A stretch of 64,000 nucleotides of DNA from Cardiocondyla obscurior (lineage: Eukaryota > Arthropoda > Insecta > Hymenoptera > Formicidae), in NCBI RefSeq assembly GCF_019399895.1, contig NC_091866.1, positions 541,501-605,500 of the forward strand, read 5' to 3'. Positions 41,801 through 53,420 of the stretch are shown one piece after another; within the stretch, counting starts at the first letter, position 1; each line of letters begins with the position of its first letter. A program made the position numbers and the translations under genes. The notes under the pieces are model-generated. The model was not told where the DNA came from. It was given only the letters and a program-made list of their open reading frames with translations, and did not search any database.

Positions 41801-42362
41801 ATAATTGTTAACTTTTATCCCAACACGCGCATTGTATATACAAAAATTACTTATCGAAACACTGAATTATGATAAGAGCATTGTTAGAAAGAAGATATTG
41901 TGACCTAGTAGAGTTATGAAATTATGACAAGTGTACTCTCTTTCACCACTATTTGTTGAGTGTATGATAAATAAAGCTCTATGTTTTATTAAAGTAGAGT
42001 ATTTAGATCTTAAAATAAGAAATCTTAGAAATTGCTCCATTACACATATATTTTTATATATACAAAAAAAGCAGATGTCCCTTGCGTACCATCCCTTCCA
42101 GCTAGTATTATTTCTAAAGAGAATTCTATTAATATATATTTTAATCATACAAAAATATATTCAAGATAAAATACAAGATATATATGAAAATAATATACAA
42201 TATTTTTAGTTAAAAAAAAAGAATTAAGAATTATATTTTCCTTTCTTATATATTTTTTAATGTATACAACTAATTTTATAAGAAATGCAACATACTTTTT
42301 ACAAAATATTTGGAATTGTATATTAAGAATTTTCTGTTTCCTTAAATCTAAAAATAAAAAAA
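38880..42362 (+). other. DPP4 3' UTR and AT-rich intergenic stretch
   Basis: Begins with the DPP4 3' UTR. From about 39.4 kb to 42.4 kb it is very AT-rich with few CpG and only short open frames. I see no coding or RNA gene. Confidence 0.6.
39364..39369 (+). terminator. Candidate poly(A) signal of the DPP4-like gene
   Basis: AATAAA about 485 bases after the stop codon; further AATAAA-like words follow. Chosen because it is the first canonical hexamer I noticed; transcript data are absent. Confidence 0.4.
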
Positions 42363-42372
42363 TTTATTTATT
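42363..42372 (-). terminator. Overlapping poly(A) signals of the RPA12 gene
   Basis: Two overlapping AATAAA hexamers on the minus strand about 40 bases downstream of the RPA12 stop codon, a normal position for polyadenylation. Confidence 0.55.
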
Positions 42373-42409
42373 AACAAAATATTCAGTAATCATGTGAATA
42401 ATAATATTG

Positions 42410-42908
42410 CTATGTATATACATACTTGCATTTGGTACATGTATAAAATACAGTTTGTCCTTCATCAGCAGATCTTAATTGTAATGTTGCATAAGACATT
42501 TTGTCATTTAGACACTGAGGACATCGTCGGTCTACTACTGGTCCCTCAGTATCATCATCACTATCATCAACTTCTTTTGTGGATGCATAAGTGTGCTTGG
42601 TGTTAAAAAAAATCGTATGTGTCATTTCCATATTGCCAAAAACTAAAATACAATACAATATTAGAAATGAATTTTTCATATAATTATAATTTTTTTCATT
42701 ATTGTTCTTACAATGTTTATTTTACAGAATCTCTCATATTATTAATATACATATATACACATTATTTTTTCGTACCTTCAGAATTCCATTCTCTTTTGCA
42801 GGTGTAACATACTACACTTCCTTTTTCGCCAAGTAAAGGTAAAATCGAGCCACAATCTGGACAGAAGCCAGGTGCAGCGATAAAACAACTGTTGTTGTTA
42901 CTTGCCAT
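42410..42908 (-). CDS. RpI12: DNA-directed RNA polymerase I subunit RPA12
   Basis: Two exons on the minus strand, 42908-42776 and 42642-42410, encode 121 residues, close to the roughly 125 of animal orthologues. The N-terminal zinc ribbon has Cys16/Cys19 and Cys34/Cys37. After an acidic linker, the C-terminal TFIIS-like zinc ribbon has PVVDRRCPQC, then RSADEGQTVFYTCTKC, which includes the invariant Asp-Glu pair of the cleavage hairpin. In this family RPA12 sits in Pol I and supports RNA cleavage and termination during rRNA synthesis in the nucleolus. The tail after the last zinc Cys is short and ends at TAG. The start codon lies 243 bases from the divergent ASNSD1 start, so the two probably share a promoter region. 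Confidence 0.93.
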
Positions 42909-43151
42909 TATTTAATATGCATTTAACCGGCGCACACAATGATTGTATCAAACATAACCTAAAAATATTCGACATCGAATCATATGGTAAATCACTGGAG
43001 ACATTGGAGAAGTACCGAAATATATACCTAGAGTGAGAGAAAACTTACTCCGTTACTTCGTTAAATATCTAACTTACCAACGAGTGTGTCTGCTTTGCGT
43101 TCTTTGCTATAAAGCATCCTGTATCGCTGTTTTTGTGCCAATATTCATACA
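42909..43151. promoter_or_regulatory. Shared divergent promoter region of RPA12 and ASNSD1
   Basis: The 243 bases between two divergent start codons must hold both 5' UTRs and the promoters unless upstream exons exist. No canonical TATA box stands out. Inferred from geometry only. Confidence 0.5.
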
Positions 43152-45477
43152 ATGTGCGGAATATTTTGCTCCATACATCACCCCGAACAAAATTCTGAAT
43201 CTATTAAACAGGTACATGCACGAGATTGTGGTTTTTTATTTGTATAAAAAATATAAAATATAAATTTTGATAGTAGAACGGCACGTCCACGCGCGTGCGA
43301 ATGTGTACAGTTTAAAAATAAACGGGAACATTTTTGCATGAATACTAAAAACCATTCTCAATTGTTTTTATCACTTTCAGGAAGAATGGTACAAAGAATA
43401 CTTTCTAACATAAATTTACCATTTAATTTAGCATTTATTTTTACATTTATTCAATTTATTTCAGTGGAATATCTGTAAGGATGCTGTAAATGCACGAGGT
43501 CCTGATCATTTAACAGAGAAACAATTGACGTTGAGTCGTGATTGGGAGGGATACTTTGCTGCTGCAATATTATGGATGCAGGGACCTAAAATAACGCCTC
43601 AGCCAAGTTTGGACGAAAATGAAAACTTATTACTTTGGAATGGAGATGTTTTTTCGGGTTGTTTAGTATGTGTTTGCTGGATAACCACATATATAAGCTA
43701 CAGGGAATTTTAATACAATGCTTTGAATTGTTTTTTGCACAATAAAACATAATAATTTTATTTGTTTTAGGCAAAAGATGACGTTTGTGATACAAGTATT
43801 ATATTAACTGAATTGCAATTAACTATGGATATCATGTCTGTGCTTCGAAAAATTGAAGGCCCTTATTGTTTAGTATATTATCAAAAGTCAAGCAATACCT
43901 TATATTTTGGACGGGATATTATCGGACGACATAGTTTGCTTTTAAAAGTGGACAGTAAGGCAAATATTTTGACTTTAACTTCTGTAGCAAATAAAAAAAT
44001 GAAAGGTATTGTAGAAGTTCCAGCCATAGGTATTTTTGCAATGAATTTAAATATGCCACAAATAAATTTAGCATGTTATCCATGGAGAGAGCCTGATTTG
44101 AGATTTACAGATATTATCGAAATGTTAGAGACAAATTTAAATGTGGATATTGACATTAAAGAAACTATAATGGATACTAGTTTATCATCATTAACAACTG
44201 ACTTGCACCTGCATCCTGATTCAAAAGATGTAGAATATTTAGAAAATGCACCATTCAGTAAAGACTTTAATGAGATATTGTGTCATCTCTTGAAAAATCA
44301 AGAGGTAGACGAAAGGGTCGAACGTTTAACGAAACTCTTGCATGAGTCTGTAAAAATTAGAGTAAAGAAGAAGCCAAATTATTGCAAGAACTGCGTAACA
44401 AACGCACTAAACGATACAAGTTTTATTTGCACTCATTCCAAGATTGGTATATTATTTTCTGGCGGCCTGGATTCAGCAATTTTAGCAGCTATCGCCGACA
44501 AGTACGTTCCAGAAGATGAAAGTATCGATCTTATTAATGTTGCGTTTGAAAGACCTGCCAGTAAAAATCAGAACACTAGCTGGGCAAACAGTGCAAAGGA
44601 GAATGTTACTCAAAAATATGATGTACCGGATCGGAAAACAGGACGGCAAACATATTCCGAATTATTACGAATTTGTCCTAGTAGAAAATGGAATTTTATA
44701 CAAGTACGTATTCGAAATGTTTTTCGCTAATTAATTTTTTTATATTTATTTAAGGAATGAAATAATCAAGTTATTCTTCTAATTGTTTTTTTCAGTGTAA
44801 TATTTCACAAGCGGAACTGCAAGTGTATCGTGCATCGCGAATTTGTGATCTGTTACATCCATTACGTACAATTTTGGACGAGAGTTTAGGATGTGCTATG
44901 TGGTTTGCGAGTAGAGCGAAAGGCGTTCTCTACCCAATAGACGACGCATACGAGTCGCCATGTAGGATATTACTTTTAGGAATGGGGGCGGATGAATTAT
45001 TCGGTGGATACATGAGACATAGAACCATATTGAGACACAAAGGATGGGACGCGCTGGTGCAAGAATTAAATATTGAATTGGCCAGAATTTCTGAAAGAAA
45101 TTTAGGTCGGGACGACCGGATTATTTCTGATCACGGGAAACAATCCCGTTTGCCCTATCTGGATGAAAATCTGGTGAAATATGTACAACATATAAAACCA
45201 TGGGAGAGGTAAAATTTATATAATAATAAATAATTAATAATAACGTTAGCTGTATTTGGTGAAAAAAGCTGATCGTGTGAATGATAATAAAATTATTGAC
45301 AGGTGCTACCCAACTGAGAAAATGCCAAGTGGATTAGGAGACAAGTTGTTATTACGTTTACTAGCTTACAAGATTGGTTTTCAATACACGGCTAACTTTC
45401 CTAAAAGAGCTTTCCAGTTTGGCTCGCGAATTGCAGATTCTAAAGAGAATGCTAATGATATATCAAATAGATTATAA
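43152..45477 (+). CDS. ASNSD1: Asparagine synthetase domain-containing protein 1
   Basis: Five exons: 43152-43211, 43465-43665, 43771-44703, 44796-45208, 45303-45477; 593 residues against about 640 in human. The start is MCGIF: Cys2 becomes the N-terminal nucleophile of class II glutamine amidotransferases once Met is removed. The glutaminase-like domain (about 1-200) has WNGDVFSG and GPYCLVYY. The synthetase-like domain carries the ATP-pyrophosphatase loop SGGLDS at 317-322, then GMGADELFGGY, RNLGRDDR and SDHGKQSRLPYLDEN near the C terminus. The family resembles asparagine synthetase, but its physiological substrate is not settled. The first exon is in a different frame from the longer open frame that surrounds it, and was placed by the MCGI motif and by phase-0 joining to WNICKDAVNARGPDH. 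The downstream channel gene starts 300 bases on, in the same direction. Confidence 0.93.
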
Positions 45478-45776
45478 GGCATAAATATTATTATTCACGA
45501 TAAATATCACCGGTCCAGAAAAAAGAAGTCTAAAAAATTATCTTAATTTTTTAGTTATTTTATTTTATTTTTTTTTTAATACCGGCCTACGATTGATCAG
45601 TTTCTTATAACTTAAATTTTATCGCGCCTATAAACCTGGTTTAATGCTCTCGATGAAAACTGCTACATTCCGATAATTTTTTTTTTTTTTTGTGATTCAA
45701 TTTTTTTCATGCGAGTGTTTGCAATTGTAGGACTAATAGTGTCTCTTTGAACAAATTTATATATTGACATGTATTA

Positions 45777-48587
45777 ATGCAGCATCAATACAATATGACG
45801 AGTCAAGATCCGAATGTTTTAATAAAGCGAGGTAATTTACACGTACACGTATGCGATTTACCCAAAACGTCTGGCAGCAATTTACCAAAATTACCTCCAA
45901 ATGCGAGATTTTACAATCGTTGGAAACGAAACCTTCAAAAGCTTGTTCTTGTTTCCACTCGACATCCTTTAACGCGTTTGATTTTGCGCAGCCAAGCAGC
46001 TGTTACTTTTGAAAAGACGAGACATTCAAAATCACCTCATCGATGGATGATACATCCATGTAGTATGTTAAGGTATAAGAATACGTTCTGTAAAGTTAGA
46101 AATAGTAAAATAAAACAGAAAAATTGTTTTGATTGGTTAATTCTGTAATTTACAGAAATTAAAATAAAACTAATCAATCAGGACAATTCCATCCTGCTAT
46201 TTTGATGATTTTTTGCTTGAATAATGAGTAATAAAAAAAAATGTTATTGCAGGTTCTACTGGAATATGATAATGACTGTGATTTTTTTATATTTCTTCAT
46301 GACCGTTCCGTATATTATATGTTTCTCCAGAATTGGAAGAAATAGAGGTCTTGAATGTTGGAATATTGTATATCCAACTTATGTTATTTGTATTATCGAT
46401 ATAATTTTGAATTTTATTACTGGATTTGTATCGTGTGATGGGCATGACATTTTTCTTGATGTCACTGTAGTAGCAAGGTAATTATATTACAGTAATATAT
46501 TGATTCATTAATTTTTAATTGTTTTTTTCCGTCTAAAAGTTTAAAACTGAAATTTATATGTATTTGAACAGGCATTACATAAAGGGATTTTTCTTGATTG
46601 ATCTTATTAGCTCAATACCATATCCGTGGCTTTATTCAATATTTATATCGTCATCTGACACATATTCAAATTCTGCATTGCTTATCTTTGAGTTCTTACC
46701 TATTTTGAAATTTATTCGCATATGTACACTACGACGATATATACAACAAATTAATGCGGTAACTTATAATTATACAGTAATATGAAATATGCGCTAGTAA
46801 AAATAATCATTAACTTTTATGATTAATTTTTGTATTGCATACTTTATTGGCACACTGTATAGATATTATTAATTAACTGTTTGAATATTACGCATAAATT
46901 AAAATAAATAATTTTTAGAACTTTGGAATTTCACAAACTCAGCATATAATAATATGGCTTGTTATTTTAACATTATTAATTTTTCATTGGAGTAGCTGTC
47001 TAAGTTATATTGTCCCTTACATCGTTACATATTTACAAGGAAAACCAATAGAAGTACGTGATTTCTATAAATGATGTAAATCTTTAAAAATGTTTAAGAG
47101 TTAGCTTTTAATAAGAAATTTCGTTAAAAAAAATGCTTTTTTAAAGTCTTACATTGTAAAATATATTATAAAATGTATTATAAATATTTTACAACAATTG
47201 CAATGTATAATTTACTTATTTATATTTTGGAATAATTTCAGGACTCAGATGCATATTACATCTCGACAAAACTTTATAACAGTCTCGATTGGGAGATATA
47301 TTTAATATTTCTACATATTGGTGTGAGTAATTTGATCGGCTCTAATTTTAAGGAGTTCGAAAGTTTTGGTACTTCGGATAAAGCAATAAGATGCATACTT
47401 CTACTCTTAGGAAAAAGCTACATAATTTACTTAATTGGTACGTCGTTTTTTTATATACGGAAATTCTATTGTTTGCAGGAGATTAATTCTTTTATTTTGA
47501 TTAAAATGTGATTTCTTAATTATTATATACAAATTTAAATTAAATAAAAATTGACACAACAATAAAAAAAAAGTTATGTAATTGCAGTTATAATTCTACA
47601 ACTTTTGGAATCGTCGGCAAAGTCAGAACTCAAATACCAACAAATTATGCTTGAAGTAAAAAAATATATTCGTCAGAAAAAGCTTCCGCTATATTTGCAA
47701 GACAAACTGATTTTATATTATAAATACCGTTACTGGGGCTATTTCTTTGACGAGAACATCATATCAAAAACTCTTTCAAGTTAGTTGAATAAAAAATTCA
47801 TTGAATAATAAAAGATTCGTTTAGAGCGTACTCTTATTGATATATGTTATTAATTAATTAAAATTGGTTACCATTTACTAGTTATTAACTAAGTTAATAT
47901 AAAGTATATTTTATTCTAACATTTTCTAACACTCCCTTAGATCACTTAAATGAAGAAATTTTATTACATAGCAGCCAAAGATTGTTGGATATTCCAATTC
48001 TTCGGAATTTGCCCCATAATGTCCTCAGAAATTTACTTAGTAAGTCATTAATTTTTCTTTTTATTCTATACAGAATTAATGTTTCGGAAATAGTAGTACA
48101 AGCCTTTCGATCTTTAGCGTTTTCTTCAAGTCTATAGTTGCAATCAATCTGTTCATTTTCGGTTATATCACTTATTTTAAAAGGTAAAAGTTCTAATTTT
48201 AATATTAAATTTATTTATTGCAGGTTCACTGAAAATGGTAATATATCTTAAAGATGATGTAATTTATAAAGCCGGCACCGAAGGGACTTACATGTATTTT
48301 ATAGCTAATGGAACCGTTGCCTTAATCACGTATTCCGGAAAAGAAGTAATTAAAAATATTTACACATAAAAAAAAATGTATACTTTATTAGTTTTTATAA
48401 TTAAATAATTATAAAATATTCTTTAAAGATATGTCATCTTTATGATGGTGATTATTTTGGTCACGATAGCTTGCTCTCTACGAACCAACGCAGACAAGAA
48501 TCGGTTATCGCATTAGAAGTATGCGAGCTACTTTGTTTAAATCGTTATGATTTTAAGCGTTATTTTGCCAAAAATTTAAGAGCATAA
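45777..48587 (+). CDS. Divergent HCN/Ih-type cyclic nucleotide-gated channel with altered pore filter
   Basis: Nine exons: 45777-46072, 46253-46477, 46572-46758, 46919-47053, 47242-47437, 47588-47779, 47941-48039, 48224-48345, 48429-48587; 536 residues, phases consistent. Order: HCN-type N-terminal domain ending WMIHPCSMLRFYW (about 50-101), S1 (about 100-123), S2 (135-156), S3 with IDLISSIP (175-197), S4 with only K-x2-R-x4-RR (about 213-232), S5, pore, S6 (about 332-358), C-linker and cyclic nucleotide-binding domain (about 400-530). The pore reads HIGVSN (306-311), where HCN channels have IGYGAQ. In the binding cassette FGHDSLL replaces FGEICLL, while Arg-Arg before the SV step remains. 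A plasma-membrane cation channel is expected, but selectivity and cAMP response are doubtful. The start Met is uncertain (45777 or 45795; an acceptor-like TGCAG at 45778-45782 could mean an upstream exon). The last acceptor (TTTAAAG) is weak. Confidence 0.85.
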
Positions 48588-48630
48588 TGATCTTTTTGAG
48601 CATTTAAGCGAGCACAATCAAGTAAAGTAA

Positions 48631-48636
48631 AATAAA
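48631..48636 (+). terminator. Candidate poly(A) signal of the HCN-like gene
   Basis: AATAAA 44 bases after the TAA stop codon of the channel gene. Confidence 0.5.
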
Positions 48637-49034
48637 CGAAGAACAGTTTTAGCTTTAGTGTTACAGTTGAGATTTCAAATATTACCCAATTTTTATATTA
48701 TTCTTATTATCTAATCAAGTATTAGATCAGCGAATTTGCACGGCGTCGGTATATGCAAAGAGCATATTCTATCTTTGTTACTCGGTTACAAGGTATTTGT
48801 CCTTTTCTAGTTGACAATGCCATCTACTCATAAATGTCGGAACTGAAATAAAAAATAACGTAACACGCACGGATATCTATACGCTTATGAACTAATCACA
48901 GGTTTCTCCCCTCCCCTCACATGTGCACATTGCTGCACATGGTCCAACGAGCGATATAAGTAAGGTTATTCGTTTATCGAAGAATATTATTGAGGCTGTG
49001 ATTTTAATTGAATGTATTAATTTGTTGTTTTATC

Positions 49035-50472
49035 ATGCCTGCTGTAAACAGAATCAAGTAAGTCACGTATTTCAGTATGTTTCCATAGATAAACTTATTA
49101 AAACAATATATATTCTTTAAATACAGTTACATTTGTAAAAATTAGGCATTGCACTTTTACGTAAATTACTTTTGTAGAAAACCAGTCACACGTAAGGGCA
49201 AGATAGCTATATTGAAAAAAGAGCCTAAACTGGTGGAAAATGCGAAGGAAGCTTTATATCTGAAGGGTAATCGTGCATCACAGACTGTGATCAGCCTTAT
49301 GAAGGATTTGGTAAGATACATGAGATAAATTTTATTGACAGTTTCTATATCGTTTTAGTTTTTATGATAATTTTTAATAATTGACAGAAACGTTTGTAAA
49401 TTATTAATTAATTGTATACCTTTCAGTATGATTTGAAAAAACCCAATGTACAAATGATGAAACAGAAAAATGATATACTACCATTTGAGGATATTACACC
49501 TGCTGAAAGACTTGCATCCAAGTATAATGCATCCCTTTTTATGATAGCCTTACACAATAAGAAACGCCCAAATAATTTAGTAATGGGTCGAATGTATGAA
49601 CATACATTATTGGACATGATAGAATTTGGTATAGAAAATTATAAAAGTCTAAAGGATTTCAAAGTTGAAAAAATCACATTGGGAATAAAACCATTATTGA
49701 TTTTTAATGGTGAATTATTTGAGAATAACCGTGAATATGGAAGAATCAAAAGCTTGCTTGTTGATATGTTTTTAAGGGAAGAGGTACAAAAGATCAGATT
49801 GCAAGGTCTTGAACATGTGTTAAGTTTTACAGCACTTGAAAATACAATACTTTTGCGCAGTTACAGGTAAGATATAAATAAAAAAAGCATTTATTTTCAA
49901 AAAAATATATTATTATTTTTTTAAAAGAATCAATAATGCAAAGTATCATGTAAAAATGAATATTGAAATGGTGTAAAAATATTGTAGAATATAATTAATT
50001 TTAATTCAGAATTATTATGTTATTAATTAATATAATGCTTTCAGGATACTTTTGAAAAAATCTAATACAAGAATACCTAGGATAGAACTTGAAGAAATAG
50101 GACCTCGTGCTGATTTAGTGTGCAGACGCAATAAGATTGCCTCGGACGATTTGTTCAAGCAGGCTTGTAAAAAACCTAAAGCACTCAAGGTATTTTATAA
50201 ACAATTTTTGAAAAATAATTCAGTAAAAATATGAATTTGGGTTTAATAATTATAATTGTTATATATAGGTTAAAACGAAAAAGAATATCTCTAAGGATAC
50301 ATTAGGAACCACATTTGGCCGTATACACGTTGGAGCACAAAACATCAATAGTATTCAAACAAAAAAAATGAAAGGTTTAAAGAAAACATTGTCAGAAAAA
50401 AATGCTCAAAAAAGAAAAACTAATGACGCTAATAACGACAATGCGAAAAAATTAAAAGAAATTTCAGATTAA
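49035..50472 (+). CDS. RPF2: Ribosome production factor 2 homolog (Brix domain)
   Basis: Five exons: 49035-49057, 49178-49310, 49427-49866, 50045-50189, 50269-50472; 314 residues, compared with about 306 in human. After a short basic N terminus (RKGKIAILKKEPKLVENAK), the Brix domain spans about 30-240: LHNKKRPNNLVMGRMYEHTLLDMIEFGIENY, GIKPLLIFNGELF, RIKSLLVDMFLRE, HVLSFTAL, then RIELEEIGPRADLV. The tail is Lys-rich (TFGRIHVGAQN, then MKGLKK) and suits rRNA binding and nucleolar targeting. In this family RPF2 with RRS1 loads 5S RNP onto the pre-60S particle. The 23-nt first coding exon was chosen because its ATG-to-GTAAGT phase fits exon 2; the surrounding longer frame has no family resemblance. 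It is convergent with CARS2, 302 bases separating the stop codons. Confidence 0.93.
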
Positions 50473-50631
50473 ACGATTAATTGATTGAAACACTCAATCG
50501 ACGTCAAGTTTAATCAGACTTTTTTATTTTAATGAAATTTATATTGCCTCCAATTTATAGATATAGTATCGACGATTTATGTTTTTGACCAATAATATAA
50601 ATAATTAAAAAAAAATTGGATTAGACGAAAA

Positions 50632-50637
50632 AATAAA
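50632..50637 (+). terminator. Candidate poly(A) signal of RPF2
   Basis: AATAAA 160 bases after the RPF2 stop codon, about 110 bases before the opposing CARS2 signal. Confidence 0.45.
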
Positions 50638-50744
50638 TTAGTAAGTATGAAGTAAATAATTATAAAACATTGTAAAAATGTTATATTTGAGTAAATAACG
50701 TGGGCGTTTTATAATATCTAGTATAATTAAATACGAAAGGTAAT

Positions 50745-50750
50745 TTTATT
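50745..50750 (-). terminator. Candidate poly(A) signal of CARS2
   Basis: AATAAA on the minus strand 25-30 bases after the CARS2 stop codon. The 3' ends of RPF2 and CARS2 would therefore nearly touch. Confidence 0.5.
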
Positions 50751-50774
50751 ATTACATTTTTATTTAAAATATAA

Positions 50775-53106
50775 TTATTTCCAACTCCAACTGGTAATAT
50801 TTTGCTGATCCTGCAAGTAAAGATCTCATATTAATAAGCTTTTTAATAATTACTTTTAAATATGATTATTGTTGAATATTTACCTTCACCATAATTCCAC
50901 AAGTAGTTAGACATTTTCGTGCATTATCGCATTCTTTTAATAAAATCGTGTCTTTTGGATTATTCTCAAGTGCTCGAACTCTCACGGCCGTTCTAAAGTT
51001 CAGAAAATGATTGACAATATTCTCAACTTGTTTGTTTTCAATTGTTGATTTTGTGGATCGCGAAATTCCGAACTTCGAGAGAATATTAGAAAGATAATTT
51101 GAAACTGCAGCAACTGCACCTATGCTATTACTATGAGATTTTACCTGTAATAAATAAACAATTAATAAAACGCGCCGTTTTTATGATTGCGCCAAATTGA
51201 GCAACTGTAAAAAAAAAAGGAAAAAATTGAGTCGTATCAATTTTTTACGTAATTAACTTACGTTATCTTGATAAAGCATTTTATTTCCTATTCCAACAAG
51301 ATTGATAATAGCATGCATTGCTTTGGAAGTATCAAAATCATCCGCCAACGCTGAATAAACCCGATTTTTTGTATCGTATAAAGTCTGAAAATATTTAAAT
51401 AATTTAACTGAGTACTGCAACATTAATTTTTTTTATCATACGTATTATTTAATTTAAGAAATAAATCGAATATTAATTTTAAAAAGTAAAAAAAAATTAA
51501 TAAATTACATACAAGTAAAAGTTAAGATTGATAACTTACTGTGAGTAAAAGATTTTCGTCAATTTCACTTGCTTTAAATCTTCCAGCAACATAATTATCA
51601 CAATCGTTCAGAAAATTATCGAGTTTCTTGGTAACTTGTACTGCTATTTGCATGACTTCATCTGTGAAATTGATACCTAAGACAGAAGTTGGTAGATTAT
51701 AATAATAAATTGATACATTAAATATGTTCAACATTGCTACATACCATTTCGATAATGAGAAAGTAAGCAAAGCACCCTAAGCTCGTTTGCCGAATAGTTT
51801 TCAAGATAATCCTGTATGCTTATTGTGTTCTTTAAACTTTTCGACATTTTTATATCCTTTAAAGTTAAATGGCCGCAATGAAGCCAGTAATTCACCCATT
51901 GATCAACATTGTGATAACAGCAAGACTGTGCCTCTTCGTTCTCGTGATGTGGAAAAGTTAGATCTATTCCACCACTGTGTATATCTATAGAATTTCCAAA
52001 GACTGTGCTGATAAAAATACATACTGCTATGAATCAATACAGATGAATAAATTTTGCCATGCAGATATAATTACAAAAATAGTCCACGTAATATTCTAAG
52101 CAAATATTTTAATTTGATAAAATTACCTAGCAATTGCACTGCATTCTATATGCCATCCTGGTCTACCACAGCCCCATGGGGATTTCCAAAATGGTTCGTT
52201 GTCTTTTGATGCTTTCCATAGAGCAAAATCCAATACTGATTTTTTATTCCCCACAGGCTGATCTTTTTCAGCATTGGGTAGATTTGCTAATTTTCCATAA
52301 TTATTATACTTTTTTGTGTTAAAATAAACGGATCCTGTAAAACATAATTTGAGTAAATGCAAATAAATAAAAATCAGTAATTGAGAATAAGATAATTTTT
52401 TACAGTAACAAAATTGAAATGATAATAAATACCATCATTTGTAACGTAGCCATCCTCTTTAGCTACAAGCCTTTCAATAAACTGAATAATTTGTGGTATA
52501 TAGTCTGTAACTCTGCAGGATAAATATGGCTCACGAATATTCAGCTTGTTTATATCCGAGAAAAATTCGGACTCGAAATGCCTCGACAAAGTATAAAAAT
52601 CTTGTTGGCTTTCAATAGAACGTTTTATTATTTTATCATCAATATCAGTTATACCCATGACTAGTAATACATCTATATTAAAAACGTCCGAGAGAATTCG
52701 ACGAATAATATCGGACTTTACATAAGTGCTGCAAAAAGGTAATAGAAATATAAATTAATTTTAGTGTTAAGTAAAATACTGATAATTTAATTAATAACAA
52801 ACTAAATATAAATATATGAATTTAATAGTAAAGAGTACGCGATAAAAATTTTTATATTTCTTATTACGTTGCGTGTCCAATGTGCGAAGAGTCGTATACT
52901 GTGGGACCGCAAATATACCATTTCAGAATATTTTTCATTTTCAAAACTAAAGGCACCTTGCATTTTGTTATAGGATTGTATATGGATACTTCGGTTTGGT
53001 GTCCCACTGGATTTATCCACTGTGGCCTGTTGCAACGTTTCGCCTCGATATTTATAAAACGTTTGCAAAATCGGATGGACTTAGGCGTCACACGAATCGC
53101 AATCAT
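50775..53106 (-). CDS. CARS2: Cysteinyl-tRNA synthetase, mitochondrial type
   Basis: Eight exons on the minus strand: 53106-52868, 52728-52433, 52334-52127, 52007-51745, 51676-51540, 51384-51262, 51144-50884, 50810-50775; 520 residues, compared with about 564 in human CARS2. A basic N terminus rich in Arg/Lys and poor in acidic residues fits a mitochondrial targeting peptide. The Rossmann fold has CGPTVYDSSHIGHA (HIGH signature at 75-78; the Cys is a zinc ligand), MGITDIDDKIIKRS, GWHIECSAIA (zinc Cys), HSGGIDLTFPHHENE (zinc His) and KMSKS at 301-305. The C-terminal helical part has ALADDFDT and ends TSWSWK. The reaction attaches cysteine to tRNA-Cys for organelle translation. Size and similarity are to CARS2 rather than the much larger cytosolic enzyme. 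The start is the first in-frame ATG of the exon; upstream sequence is non-coding. Confidence 0.93.
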
Positions 53107-53420
53107 TTTTTCTTAATTTTTTTTAGCTGTATTAATAATTATTAAATTTAATAATTACTTTTTTCCTTTCAATAAGAAAAATTCAGATTAAATCTGCCCG
53201 AATGTTTTCATCGTTCACTAAATATCAATTAATTGTTCGAAAAAATTTTCTTAGGACTGTATTATAATTAATTTTTATCGAATACTATTTATTACATTTC
53301 TCAACAAAAACCGGTATTGTAATTTATAAAGACTGTACAGCATCAATTATCAAAGTTCTACGAAACGTCTTTTTTTTTTCTTTTATTTTAATGTGCTTCC
53401 AACCATTTATGGCTCCTGGC
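53107..53420. other. Upstream region of CARS2
   Basis: AT-rich sequence 5' to the CARS2 start. It should contain the CARS2 5' UTR and possibly its promoter. No further gene seen. Confidence 0.4.

Noticed and set aside
43033..43151. Upstream reading frame before ASNSD1, considered as an ASDURF-like upstream ORF
   Set aside because: The human ASNSD1 transcript has a prefoldin-like upstream ORF, but the frame here is Cys- and Leu-rich without coiled-coil pattern, and overlaps the true start in another frame.
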